Shown: positions 16,679 through 25,164 of the stretch, in pieces
Layout of the letters: each line of letters opens with the position of its first letter
Position numbering within the stretch: the stretch's first letter is position 1
Source: an uncultured Clostridium sp.
Lineage (GTDB): Bacteria > Bacillota > Clostridia > Lachnospirales > Lachnospiraceae
Reading direction: 5' to 3'
NCBI GenBank assembly: GCA_900542035.1
Contig: UQMJ01000004.1
Span: 84,074 to 148,073, forward strand
Length of the DNA: 64,000 nucleotides
Made by a program: the position numbers and the translations under genes
Notes under the pieces: model-generated
What the model was told of the DNA's origin: nothing
The model's input: only the letters and a program-made list of their open reading frames with translations
Databases searched by the model: none

Positions 16679-17602
16679 TTATAAACTCTTTACTGCTTCC
16701 GCAATATGTCTGGAAGTAAGGCCGTATTCTTCTAACAGAGCAGCCGGAGTGCCGGACTGTCCGAACCGGTCATTGATTCCAACCTTTTTAAACTTGAAAT
16801 CGCCGTTTCCAATCAGAACGTCTGCAACTGCATCGCCTAAACCGCCGATGATGGAGTGTTCTTCTACAGTAAGGACTTTTCCGCATTTGGAAGCGCTTTT
16901 TAAAACAGTCTCTCTGTCGATTGGCTTAATAGTATGGACATTGACAACCTCAGCATGGATGCCTTCGGTTTCTAATGCCTTTGCAGCTTCCAGCGCTTCG
17001 TTTACCATAATGCCGCAGGCAAAAATGGCAACGTCGCTGCCTTCGCGAAGCACGTTTGCTTTGCCGATTTCAAAAGGCATATCTTCTTCAAAGACAACGG
17101 AAGGCATTCTGGCTGTTCGCAGGTATGCAGGTCCCTTCATATCTACTAACGCTTTTACAGCCCGCTTTGCCTCGTTTGCATCACAGGGAACTACGACGGT
17201 CATGCCTGGAATCACTCTCATCAGGGCGATGTCTTCGATCGCCTGGTGGCTTCCGCCGTCCTCGCCCAGGGTCACGCCTGCATGGGAAAAAGCGAATTTT
17301 ACATTAAAGCCAGAATAAGCGCAGCCGTTGCGCATCTGATCGTAAGCGCGGCCAGTACCGAAAATGGCAAATGTACTTACAAACGGGATATATCCCATAG
17401 TAGATAAACCGGCGGCCATATCTACCATGTTGGCTTCTGCAATACCAGCATTAAAGAACCGTTCCGGAAATTTCTCAGCAAATTTATAGGTCATGGTGGA
17501 GTGGGAAAGATCCGCGTCCAGAGCCACGATTTTGTCATTGACTGCGCCTAATTCTTCCAGGGCCTCACCGTAGGCAACCCGAATGGCTTTCTTCTCACTC
17601 AT
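16679..17602 (-). CDS. Transketolase, C-terminal subunit
   Basis: Transketolase moves two-carbon units between sugar phosphates in the non-oxidative pentose phosphate pathway. In many Firmicutes and archaea the enzyme is split; this 307-residue subunit holds the pyrimidine-binding and C-terminal domains. Visible are ALDADLSHSTMTYKFAEKFPERFFNAGIAEANM at residues 24-56 with the conserved Glu, then FSHAGVTLGEDGGSHQ, and EEHSIIGGLGDAVA in the C-terminal domain. It starts 2 bases after the N-terminal subunit gene ends, with GGAGG overlapping that gene's end, so the two are coupled. Confidence 0.93.
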   Translation of the reverse strand: MSEKKAIRVAYGEALEELGAVNDKIVALDADLSHSTMTYKFAEKFPERFFNAGIAEANMVDMAAGLSTMGYIPFVSTFAIFGTGRAYDQMRNGCAYSGFNVKFAFSHAGVTLGEDGGSHQAIEDIALMRVIPGMTVVVPCDANEAKRAVKALVDMKGPAYLRTARMPSVVFEEDMPFEIGKANVLREGSDVAIFACGIMVNEALEAAKALETEGIHAEVVNVHTIKPIDRETVLKSASKCGKVLTVEEHSIIGGLGDAVADVLIGNGDFKFKKVGINDRFGQSGTPAALLEEYGLTSRHIAEAVKSL

Positions 17603-17604
17603 AG

Positions 17605-18411
17605 TTAATCCTCCAATTCTTTCAATGCTGCCTGACGTTCTTCCTCATTAGGGCCTTTGCCGTGCCAGCCAACCTGATTTTCCATAAAGGAAACACCCTT
17701 GCCTTTTACTGTGTGAGCCAGGATGCATTTTGGCTTGCCGGAAACCGGAACATGGAACGCGTCGCTGACAGCCTGCAGATCATTGCCGTCAATTTCAATG
17801 ACTTCAAAACCAAACGCTTTGAATTTATCAGCAATGCTGCCCAGACTCATAACCTGTTCGTTAGCGCCGTCAATCTGAAGGCCGTTGTTATCAATGATGA
17901 CGGTTAAGTTGTCCAGCTTGTAGTGAGCTGCAGCCATAGCAGCTTCCCAAACCTGTCCCTCCTGAAGCTCGCCGTCGCCTAAAAGAGTGTAGACCTTAGC
18001 GCCCTTGCCTTGAAGCCTTGCACCTAAAGCCATACCGACAGCAATAGAAACTCCCTGGCCTAAAGATCCGGTAGAAGCTTCTACCCCAGGACAGCGTTTG
18101 CAGTCTGGATGTCCTTGAAGCATTCCGTTGATTCTGCGGAAGCTTTTAAATTCACTTTTGTCAAAGAATCCGCACTCAGCCAGAATCCCGTACAGTGCAG
18201 GAGCAGCGTGGCCCTTGGACAATACAAAACGATCCCGATCTTCTTTGCGTGGATTCTTGGGGTCGATATTCATCTGATCGCAATATAAAACAGTAAGGAT
18301 CTCAACTGCAGATAAAGAGCCGCCTGGGTGTCCGGATGCTGCGTCAGCGGTTAAATTAATAACATCGCGGCGTACAGCGCGGCAAGTCTTTTCTAAACTT
18401 GCAAGATTCAT
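17605..18411 (-). CDS. Transketolase, N-terminal subunit
   Basis: This 268-residue subunit carries the thiamine-diphosphate pyrophosphate-binding domain: ASGHPGGSLSAVEILT, FVLSKGHAAPALYG, GSLGQGVSIAVGMALG and the metal motif LLGDGELQEGQVWEA (GDG...N type region, with IDNNGLQIDG following). Together with the adjacent C-terminal subunit it forms a complete enzyme. Start at 18411 has TAGGAGG upstream and a near-consensus promoter at 18448-18476. 1-deoxyxylulose-5-phosphate synthase-like relatives share the fold, but the split layout fits transketolase. Confidence 0.93.
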   Translation of the reverse strand: MNLASLEKTCRAVRRDVINLTADAASGHPGGSLSAVEILTVLYCDQMNIDPKNPRKEDRDRFVLSKGHAAPALYGILAECGFFDKSEFKSFRRINGMLQGHPDCKRCPGVEASTGSLGQGVSIAVGMALGARLQGKGAKVYTLLGDGELQEGQVWEAAMAAAHYKLDNLTVIIDNNGLQIDGANEQVMSLGSIADKFKAFGFEVIEIDGNDLQAVSDAFHVPVSGKPKCILAHTVKGKGVSFMENQVGWHGKGPNEEERQAALKELED

Positions 18412-18447
18412 GATCTACCTCCTAAATTTTTACGCATAGTCGTTTTT

Positions 18448-18476
18448 AGGATATCAGAAAATGCAGGAATTGTCAA
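18448..18476 (-). promoter_or_regulatory. Predicted promoter of the split transketolase operon
   Basis: On the minus strand TTGACA (18476-18471) and TATCCT (18453-18448) are 17 bp apart. Confidence 0.7.
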
Positions 18477-18598
18477 CGAGCCGTTAAAATTTAGAATACT
18501 TTTAGAAATAAACCCTTCGAACTATGTTATACTAAAAAAGGATGAGTTTGTATTGGGGGAAACAGGAAAAATTCTCTCACGAGAAAGGACGTTACAAG

Positions 18599-20113
18599 AT
18601 GAAATTAAAAACTCGACTGGTCGTTGCGTTTGTGACGATTACCCTTATGCCGATTTTTTTGATGTATATGGTAGCAGTAGGACTTTCCAGCTATCAGACC
18701 AAGGCGTTTAGCGAACAATATGGCCTGACCGAGCAGATTGACCTGTTTTCCGGAAACTCTGTTCAGGCATTTAACCGCCTGACCCAGAGCTTTGAAGAAA
18801 AAATCAAAAAAGTTGCCAAAGCGACACCGGAGAAGTTTGAAAACCAGGAGTATTTAACGGTTCTGAACAATGAACTGAAAAATTATTACGCTTATTTAAT
18901 TGTAAGAAAAGAGAATCAGATCCTTTTTGCGGGAGACGAGGATCTTTCCATCGATGAAGAGATCTTAGAACAGCTTCCAGATTACGGCAATGGCCAGGAC
19001 AGCAAGGAGGGAGGACTGTATCTGGACGGCGAAAGCCAGCATCTGGTCAAGCAGATGGACTTTACCTTTGCAGACGGCGAAAATGGCAGCATTTTTATTA
19101 TATCCCAGGTAGACGAGCTGCTTCCGGAAGTAAAAGCAATGCTTCAGGAAATGCTGGCTGCAGGGATTATGATTCTGGTAATTGCCGGAACCGTTCTGGT
19201 AATATGGATTTACCGTTCCATTATCCAGCCCCTCGGCAAACTGGAAGAAGCAACGAAGAAGATTCGGGACGGCAACCTGGACTTTTCCCTGGAAATCGAA
19301 GAGGATGATGAGATTGGACAGCTTTGCCAGGATTTTGAAGAAATGCGCATCCGCCTGAAAGAGTCTACAGAAGAAAAGATCCAATATGATAAGGAAAGCA
19401 AAGAGCTAATCAGCAATATTTCCCATGATTTAAAGACCCCGATTACAGCAATTAAAGGCTATGTGGAAGGAATCATGGACGGTGTGGCTTCTTCACCGGA
19501 AAAACTGGATAAATACATCCGTACGATTTATAATAAAGCCAACGATATGGACCGGCTGATTGATGAGCTTACCTTTTATTCCAAGATTGATACCAATAAA
19601 ATTCCATATACGTTTTCTAAAATCAACGTCAGCCGATACTTTAGGGACTGCGCAGAAGAAGTGGGACTGGATCTGGAAGCACAGAACATTGAACTGGGGT
19701 ATTTTAATTACGTAGAAGATGATGTATGCGTCATCGCCGATGTCGAGCAGCTTCGCAGGGTTATCAACAACATCATCAGCAATTCCGTAAAATATCTGGA
19801 TAAGAAAAAGGGAATTATCAATATCCGGATTAAAGATGTGGGAGATTTTATTGAAGTCGGGATTGAGGACAACGGCAGAGGCATCGCGGCCAGGGATCTG
19901 CCCAATATTTTTGACCGGTTTTACCGGACAGACGCTTCCCGCAATTCCCAAAAGGGCGGAAGCGGAATCGGTCTTTCGATTGTAAAAAAGATTGTCGAAG
20001 ACCACAACGGCCGGATATGGGCCACCAGTAAAGAAGGAATCGGAACAGAGATACACTTTGTTCTTAGAAAATACCAGGAGGTTGTTCAAGATGAGCAGAA
20101 TATTAATCATTGA
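18599..20113 (+). CDS. Membrane sensor histidine kinase
   Basis: The 504-residue protein has an N-terminal membrane helix (about residues 8-30), an extracytoplasmic sensor of about 150 residues, and a second helix (AGIMILVIAGTVLVIWIY). A HAMP linker (IIQPLGKLEEATKKIRDGNLDF), the HisKA dimerisation domain with ISHDLKTPITAIKGY (phospho-accepting His near residue 276) and a HATPase domain (N box NNIISNSVKY, then DNGRGI and GGSGIGLSIVKKIV) follow. ATG 18599 is chosen from AAAGGA 9 bases upstream; the frame opens further upstream. It overlaps the response regulator by 23 bases. Stimulus unknown. Confidence 0.92.
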   Translation: MKLKTRLVVAFVTITLMPIFLMYMVAVGLSSYQTKAFSEQYGLTEQIDLFSGNSVQAFNRLTQSFEEKIKKVAKATPEKFENQEYLTVLNNELKNYYAYLIVRKENQILFAGDEDLSIDEEILEQLPDYGNGQDSKEGGLYLDGESQHLVKQMDFTFADGENGSIFIISQVDELLPEVKAMLQEMLAAGIMILVIAGTVLVIWIYRSIIQPLGKLEEATKKIRDGNLDFSLEIEEDDEIGQLCQDFEEMRIRLKESTEEKIQYDKESKELISNISHDLKTPITAIKGYVEGIMDGVASSPEKLDKYIRTIYNKANDMDRLIDELTFYSKIDTNKIPYTFSKINVSRYFRDCAEEVGLDLEAQNIELGYFNYVEDDVCVIADVEQLRRVINNIISNSVKYLDKKKGIINIRIKDVGDFIEVGIEDNGRGIAARDLPNIFDRFYRTDASRNSQKGGSGIGLSIVKKIVEDHNGRIWATSKEGIGTEIHFVLRKYQEVVQDEQNINH

Positions 20114-20780
20114 AGATGAAGAAAGCATCGCAGAGCTGGAAAAAGACTATCTGGAACTGTCAGGATTTGAAGTGGAGATTGAAAACGACGGTGCCGACGG
20201 CCTGGAAAAGGCTCTTGGCGAGGATTTTGACCTGATCATACTGGACTTAATGCTTCCTGGCATGGATGGGTTTGAGATTTGCAAGCGGTTTCGGGAAAAG
20301 AAAAACACACCGATTATTATGGTATCTGCAAAGAAAGAAGACATTGATAAAATCCGCGGTTTAGGTCTGGGAGCGGATGACTACATTACAAAGCCGTTTT
20401 CCCCAAGCGAGATGGTCGCCCGCGTTAAGGCGCACATGGCCCGTTACGAACGTCTGATTTCCAGCGGACTTCCGGCTAACGACATTATTGAGATCCGAGG
20501 ACTGAAAATCGACAAAACTGCCCGCAGAGTGTGGATCAATGGAGAAGAGAAAAACTTTACCACCAAAGAGTTTGATCTTCTGACCTTTTTGGCAGAGCAT
20601 CCGAACCATGTATTTACGAAAGAAGAGCTGTTTAATAAGATCTGGGATATGGAATCTATCGGCGATATTGCTACCGTTACGGTACATATCAAAAAAATCA
20701 GAGAGAAGATTGAATTTAACACGGCTAAACCTCAGTACATTGAGACAATATGGGGAGTTGGGTACCGGTTTAAAGTATAA
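20091..20780 (+). CDS. OmpR/PhoB-family response regulator
   Basis: The 229-residue protein has a receiver domain (ILIIEDEESIAELEKDYL, phospho-acceptor Asp in LIILDLMLPGMDGFE near residue 51, Lys in YITKPFSP) and a C-terminal winged-helix DNA-binding domain (KEFDLLTFLAEHPNHVFTKEELFNKIW, ending VWGVGYRF-like). ATG 20091 has CAGGAGG 9 bases upstream and lies inside the kinase gene. It is the cognate partner of that kinase; target genes are not evident here. Confidence 0.94.
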   Translation: MSRILIIEDEESIAELEKDYLELSGFEVEIENDGADGLEKALGEDFDLIILDLMLPGMDGFEICKRFREKKNTPIIMVSAKKEDIDKIRGLGLGADDYITKPFSPSEMVARVKAHMARYERLISSGLPANDIIEIRGLKIDKTARRVWINGEEKNFTTKEFDLLTFLAEHPNHVFTKEELFNKIWDMESIGDIATVTVHIKKIREKIEFNTAKPQYIETIWGVGYRFKV

Positions 20781-20791
20781 GAAAGAAAATC

Positions 20792-20820
20792 TTGACAGCA
20801 CTTTCACTTGCTGATATAGT
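20792..20820 (+). promoter_or_regulatory. Strong predicted promoter upstream of the DEAD-box helicase
   Basis: TTGACA (20792-20797) and TATAGT (20815-20820) have an exact 17-bp spacer. A terminator hairpin follows within about 15 bases of the expected start of transcription. Confidence 0.75.
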
Positions 20821-20834
20821 TATTTTCTGTACGA

Positions 20835-20880
20835 ACGAGAGGAGGAAAGGCCTGAGCGTGGCTGACCGCCTCTCGTTTTT
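20835..20880 (+). terminator. Terminator or attenuator in the helicase leader
   Basis: ACGAGAGG (20835-20842) pairs with CCTCTCGT (20869-20876), with a second short stem inside, and ends in TTTTT (20876-20880). Because a strong promoter lies just upstream, it probably acts on the helicase leader or ends a short RNA of about 50 bases. It may also end the two-component operon transcript. Confidence 0.75.
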
Positions 20881-20925
20881 GATGGAAAAAAGAGTGAGAG
20901 ACAGAGAGGATTAAGGAATTAATAT

Positions 20926-22641
20926 ATGGAGACAATTAAATTTGAAGATTTGAAACTGGATGATCGGATTCTTCGGGCAGTTGCGGATATGGGATTTGAG
21001 GAAACTTCTCCCATTCAGGGAAAAGCGATTCCGCTGGCATTAGAAGGAACTGACATTATCGGGCAGGCGCAGACCGGAACCGGAAAGACGGCAGCATTTG
21101 GGATTCCGCTGCTGGAAAAGGTAGATCCCAAGCTGAAAAAGCTGCAGGCAGTCGTACTGTGTCCCACCAGAGAGCTGGCCATCCAGGTAGCAGAAGAGAT
21201 TCGCCGTCTGGCAAAATATATGCATGGAATTAAGGTTCTTCCCGTATACGGCGGACAGGAGATCGTAAAACAGATCCGTTCTTTAAAAGACGGTACCCAG
21301 GTCATTATCGGTACTCCAGGCCGTGTCATGGACCATATGCGCAGGAAAACCATACGGGTGGAAGAAGTCCATACGGTTGTGCTGGACGAGGCAGATGAAA
21401 TGCTGAATATGGGATTTTTAGAGGATATGGAAACCATTCTGGGACAGCTTCCAGAGACCCGACAGACCATGATGTTTTCTGCAACCATGTCTCCGGCCAT
21501 TCTGGAAATTGCCCGCAAGTTCCAGAAGGATCCGGAAACGGTAAAGGTGGTAAAAAAGGATCTGACTGTTCCGAAAGTAACCCAGTACTATTATGAAGTA
21601 AAGCAGAAAAACAAGGTGGAGGTGTTAAGCCGTCTGCTGGATTTATATGCGCCGAAACTGTCCGTCGTATTCTGCAACACCAAAAAAGGCGTAGAAGAGG
21701 TGGTAGACGCGCTTCAGGGCCGAGGATATTTTGCAGAAGGCCTTCATGGAGATTTAAAGCAGATCCAGCGTGACAGAGTAATGAACAGCTTCCGCAATGG
21801 AAAGACAGACATTCTGGTGGCAACCGATGTGGCGGCAAGAGGAATTGACGTAGACGATGTAGAAGCCGTATTTAACTACGACATTCCCCAGGATGACGAG
21901 TATTATGTTCACCGCATCGGCCGTACCGGACGGGCAGGACGGGAAGGCAAAGCGTTCAGCCTGGTAGTTGGAAAAGAAGTGTACAAGATGAGGGACATCC
22001 AGCGTTACTGCAAGACCAGAATTATTCCCCAGGCCATTCCGTCATTGAATGACATTACTTCTATTAAAGTAGATAAAATCCTGGATCAGGTACGAGAGAC
22101 AATCGAAAGCCAGGAATTAGACGATATGATTGACGTCATTGAAATGAAATTGATTGAAGAAGACTATACGGCAATGGATCTGGCAGCAGCCCTGTTAAAA
22201 ATCGTAGTAGGCGATGAAAACGAAGAGATTGCAGAAAGCAGCCGTCCGGCCCGCTCGTTAGACGATCTGGATTCCTGGGGCAGACGGGGTTCAAAGGACA
22301 AAGGCCGCAGAGGAAGAAACGATGCTTCCGGCAGAGGAAAAAGCCGCAGAGTGAAAGCGTCTGAAAAAGTCTATGACTATATTGCAGGCGAAGGAAACAG
22401 TATGGCCAGATTGTTTTTAAATATCGGAAAGGCACAGAAAGTAACGCCAGGTGATATTTTAGGAGCAGTTGCAGGAGAATCCAACATTCCAGGTAAAGTG
22501 GTCGGCAGCATTGATATGTATGACGGATATACATTTGTAGAAGTTCCAAACGAGTATGCAGATACCGTGATCCAGTCTATGAAAAATGCCAGAATAAAAG
22601 GGAAAGGTGTACACGCAGAAAGAGCCAACGGCAGGAAATAA
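20926..22641 (+). CDS. DEAD-box ATP-dependent RNA helicase with DbpA-type RNA-binding tail
   Basis: The 571-residue protein has a full helicase core: Q motif FEETSPIQGKAIP, motif I AQTGTGKTAAF, DEAD box VLDEADEML, SAT (FSATMSP), and motif VI HRIGRTGRAGREG. A charged Arg/Gly/Lys-rich linker (about residues 440-480, RRGSKDKGRRGRNDASGRG) leads to a C-terminal domain (about residues 483-567) resembling the DbpA/CsdA RNA-binding domain (ARLFLNIGKAQKVTPGDILGAV). Such enzymes act in ribosome assembly and cold-shock RNA remodelling. Start ATG 20926. A promoter and attenuator-like hairpin precede it. Confidence 0.93.
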   Translation: METIKFEDLKLDDRILRAVADMGFEETSPIQGKAIPLALEGTDIIGQAQTGTGKTAAFGIPLLEKVDPKLKKLQAVVLCPTRELAIQVAEEIRRLAKYMHGIKVLPVYGGQEIVKQIRSLKDGTQVIIGTPGRVMDHMRRKTIRVEEVHTVVLDEADEMLNMGFLEDMETILGQLPETRQTMMFSATMSPAILEIARKFQKDPETVKVVKKDLTVPKVTQYYYEVKQKNKVEVLSRLLDLYAPKLSVVFCNTKKGVEEVVDALQGRGYFAEGLHGDLKQIQRDRVMNSFRNGKTDILVATDVAARGIDVDDVEAVFNYDIPQDDEYYVHRIGRTGRAGREGKAFSLVVGKEVYKMRDIQRYCKTRIIPQAIPSLNDITSIKVDKILDQVRETIESQELDDMIDVIEMKLIEEDYTAMDLAAALLKIVVGDENEEIAESSRPARSLDDLDSWGRRGSKDKGRRGRNDASGRGKSRRVKASEKVYDYIAGEGNSMARLFLNIGKAQKVTPGDILGAVAGESNIPGKVVGSIDMYDGYTFVEVPNEYADTVIQSMKNARIKGKGVHAERANGRK

Positions 22642-22695
22642 TAGCGGATAAAGAAATGCTGGCTGTACACAGAGGCTAAATATGGGATTTTAATG

Positions 22696-22732
22696 AGCTG
22701 TTCTGGCAAGAAACTGCCAGGCAGCTTTTTTT
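22696..22732 (+). terminator. Terminator hairpin between helicase and aldehyde dehydrogenase genes
   Basis: AGCTG/CAGCT with an inner GGCA/TGCC stem is followed by a T run. The ribosome-binding site AAGGAGG of the next gene begins right after it. Confidence 0.7.
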
Positions 22733-22746
22733 AAGGAGGATGAATC

Positions 22747-24114
22747 ATGACAAGAAAACAGCTGTTAAAGAAGCAGAAAATGGCATTTGCTGCAGGAAAA
22801 ACCCTGGAACTTTCTTTCCGCAGAGCTGCACTGCAGCGTTTGAAAGGAGCTATCGAACAGTTCCAGCCGGAGATTGAGGCCGCGTTAAAGGCAGATTTAA
22901 ATAAGTCGGAATTTGAGACTTATATGACGGAAACAGGACTTACTTTAAGCGCACTTTCTTATACCTTGAGCCGTCTGGGAAGCTGGATGAGACGCCGGAT
23001 GGCGCCTACGCCTCTGGCGCAGTTTCCGTCTCTTAGCTTTACCGTAAGGGAACCATATGGAACGGTATTGATTCTGGCCCCCTGGAATTATCCATTTTTA
23101 CTGGCAATGGAGCCGCTAATTGGAGCAATTGCGGCTGGAAACTGCTGTGTGGTAAAACCGTCCGAATATGCGCCGCATACGGCTGCCGTCGTTAAAAAAA
23201 TTGTAGAAAAAGCGCTGCCATCCTGGCTGGCGGCAGTGATTACGGGAGATAAAGCCGTAAGTGAAGAATTGCTGGACTCCCCATTTGACTATATATTTTT
23301 TACGGGAAGTCCGGCAGTCGGAAAAGAGGTATTAAAAAAAGCCGCCGCCCGCTTAACGCCGGTTACCTTGGAATTGGGTGGAAAAAGCCCTTGTATTGTA
23401 GATGAAAGCGCCAATATTCCCATAGCGGCAAAACGGATTGTGTTTGGTAAGTTTTTAAACGGGGGACAGACCTGCGTGGCGCCGGATTATATTTTAGTCC
23501 AGTCTGGTGTAAAAAAAGAACTGGTCTGGTGGATAAAATATTGGATACGGAAACAATTTGGGGAAAATCCGCTGCAGAATGAGAATTATCCGAAAATTAT
23601 CAATCAGAGACATTATACACGGCTTCTGAAACTGCTGGAAGGACAGAAACTGTTGGAGAAAGGCCAATGGAGAGAGGATACGCTTCAAATTGCGCCGGTT
23701 CTGGTTGACGAGCCGTCGTGGAACAGTCCGATTATGAATGAAGAAATTTTTGGACCGATTTTGCCGGTTCTTTCTGTTGCGTCTGTCGAGGAAGCGGGAC
23801 GAATTATTAAAAAAGGAGAAAAACCGTTGGCGCTGTATCTGTTTACCTCCAGGAAAGCAGCAGAAACGTATATTTTAAACCGGATATCTTTTGGAGGCGG
23901 CTGCATCAATGATACCGTAATCCATTTAGCCAGCAATTACCTGCCTTTTGGAGGAGTAGGAACCAGCGGAATGGGTGCATACCATGGAAAGTATACATTT
24001 GAAACCTTCAGCCATGAAAAGGCGGTTGTGAAAAAAAGCGTCCGGATTGATTTGCCGGTGCGGTACCAGCCTTATACAAAAAGAAAAAAGAAGATTTTAA
24101 CATTAGTTTTGTAG
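22747..24114 (+). CDS. NAD(P)-dependent aldehyde dehydrogenase
   Basis: The 455-residue protein belongs to the class-3-like aldehyde dehydrogenases that oxidise aliphatic or aromatic aldehydes to acids. Motifs: APWNYPFLLAMEPLIGAIAAGN for cofactor binding, FTGSPAVGKEV, the general-base Glu in TLELGGKSP (about residue 211), and the catalytic Cys in FLNGGQTCVAPDY (about residue 245). The C-terminal LPFGGVGTSGMGAYHGKYTFETFSH is characteristic. The short C-terminal basic tail suggests peripheral membrane contact as in some relatives. Single gene with AAGGAGG 6 bases before ATG. Confidence 0.92.
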   Translation: MTRKQLLKKQKMAFAAGKTLELSFRRAALQRLKGAIEQFQPEIEAALKADLNKSEFETYMTETGLTLSALSYTLSRLGSWMRRRMAPTPLAQFPSLSFTVREPYGTVLILAPWNYPFLLAMEPLIGAIAAGNCCVVKPSEYAPHTAAVVKKIVEKALPSWLAAVITGDKAVSEELLDSPFDYIFFTGSPAVGKEVLKKAAARLTPVTLELGGKSPCIVDESANIPIAAKRIVFGKFLNGGQTCVAPDYILVQSGVKKELVWWIKYWIRKQFGENPLQNENYPKIINQRHYTRLLKLLEGQKLLEKGQWREDTLQIAPVLVDEPSWNSPIMNEEIFGPILPVLSVASVEEAGRIIKKGEKPLALYLFTSRKAAETYILNRISFGGGCINDTVIHLASNYLPFGGVGTSGMGAYHGKYTFETFSHEKAVVKKSVRIDLPVRYQPYTKRKKKILTLVL

Positions 24115-24141
24115 TATGTAAAGATGTAACAAGTCTGGTTA

Positions 24142-24200
24142 TTTACTTTAAGTAAAATTTGTGCTAAAATCAACAAATAAATAATGTGAAAACGTTACCC
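24142..24200 (+). promoter_or_regulatory. Promoter and LacI-type operator of the nucleoside locus
   Basis: TTTACT (24142-24147) and TAAAAT (24165-24170) with a 17-bp spacer form a plausible promoter. TGAAAACGTTACCC (24187-24200) lies just downstream and matches the LacI/CcpA operator consensus TGWAARCGYTWNCW at all but the last base. Its position would block elongation or initiation. The LacI regulator encoded second in this operon is the natural candidate to bind; CcpA is the alternative. Confidence 0.65.
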
Positions 24201-24234
24201 TATTTTTCACGGGATTCACGGAAAAGAGGACGCT

Positions 24235-25164
24235 ATGAAGAAAAAAGTAATCGTATTCGGGAGCTTTGTGGTGGATCTGATGGGACGGACCCCTCATCTG
24301 CCAGCACCAGGAGAAACGGTAAAGGGCAGTATGTTCCGGATGGGGCCTGGCGGAAAGGGTTTCAACCAGGGGGTGGCTGCCCACAAGGCAGGCGCAGATG
24401 TTACAATGCTGACAAAACTGGGACGCGATACCTTTGGCCAGGTAGCTCTGGATACTATGAAAGAGCTGGGAATGGACGACAGCCATATCTTGTTTTCTGA
24501 GGACAAGGAGACAGGCTGTGCCCTGATTATGGTAGATGAGACGACAAGCCAGAATGAGATCGTGGTAATTTCCGGAGCCTGCAGTACCATTACAGATGAG
24601 GAGGTGGATCGGCTGGCTCCTCTTCTGGATGGAGCCGCCTATCTTCTGACCCAGCTTGAGACAAACCTGTCTTCCATTGAACGGGTAATTGATCTGGCGT
24701 ATGAAAAGGGGGTTCCTGTGATTCTGAATCCGGCGCCTGTGCAGCCAGTAGATGACGTACTGCTAAGTAAAGTGGCCATGGTCACACCAAATGAAGTAGA
24801 AGCAGAGATTATGACAGGAATACCTGTAACAGACGAATGTTCTGCGGATCGCGCGGCAGCCTGGTATATGGAACGGGGAGTGAAGCAGGTAGTGATTACC
24901 CTGGGAGGCCGCGGCGTATATGTAAATGACGGAGTGAAAAAGGGAATGGTTCCAGCTTTCAAAGTAAAGGCTCTCGATACTACAGGGGCAGGAGACGCTT
25001 TTAACGGAGGCCTTCTCACAGCCCTTTCGGAAGGAAAAGATATCTGGGAGGCTGCAGTGTTTGCCAATGGCCTTGCGGCCCTTTCTGTGCAAAAGATGGG
25101 GACAACGCTTTCCATGCCGCTTCGGGAGGAAATTGATGAGTTCTTACAATGTAACCATTTGTGA
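24235..25164 (+). CDS. rbsK: Ribokinase-like PfkB-family kinase
   Basis: The 309-residue protein phosphorylates ribose or a related sugar with ATP. Visible are the substrate-binding GPGGKGFNQGVAAHKAGADV near the N-terminus, with the Gly-Gly-Lys-Gly pattern, NPAPVQP, TPNEVEAEIMTG and the catalytic DTTGAGDAFNGGL with its Asp base near residue 250. It opens a nine- or ten-gene nucleoside-uptake locus, where ribose freed by the nucleoside hydrolase would be its substrate. It overlaps the lacI start by 29 bases. Confidence 0.9.
   Translation: MKKKVIVFGSFVVDLMGRTPHLPAPGETVKGSMFRMGPGGKGFNQGVAAHKAGADVTMLTKLGRDTFGQVALDTMKELGMDDSHILFSEDKETGCALIMVDETTSQNEIVVISGACSTITDEEVDRLAPLLDGAAYLLTQLETNLSSIERVIDLAYEKGVPVILNPAPVQPVDDVLLSKVAMVTPNEVEAEIMTGIPVTDECSADRAAAWYMERGVKQVVITLGGRGVYVNDGVKKGMVPAFKVKALDTTGAGDAFNGGLLTALSEGKDIWEAAVFANGLAALSVQKMGTTLSMPLREEIDEFLQCNHL

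Noticed and set aside
16502..16684. Small plus-strand gene after leuA
   Set aside because: It starts at a TTG one base after AAGGAGG, runs through the terminator and into the transketolase end, and resembles nothing known.
24115..24234. Purine riboswitch before the nucleoside locus
   Set aside because: The leader is too short and lacks the conserved junction; a LacI-type operator explains the control better.
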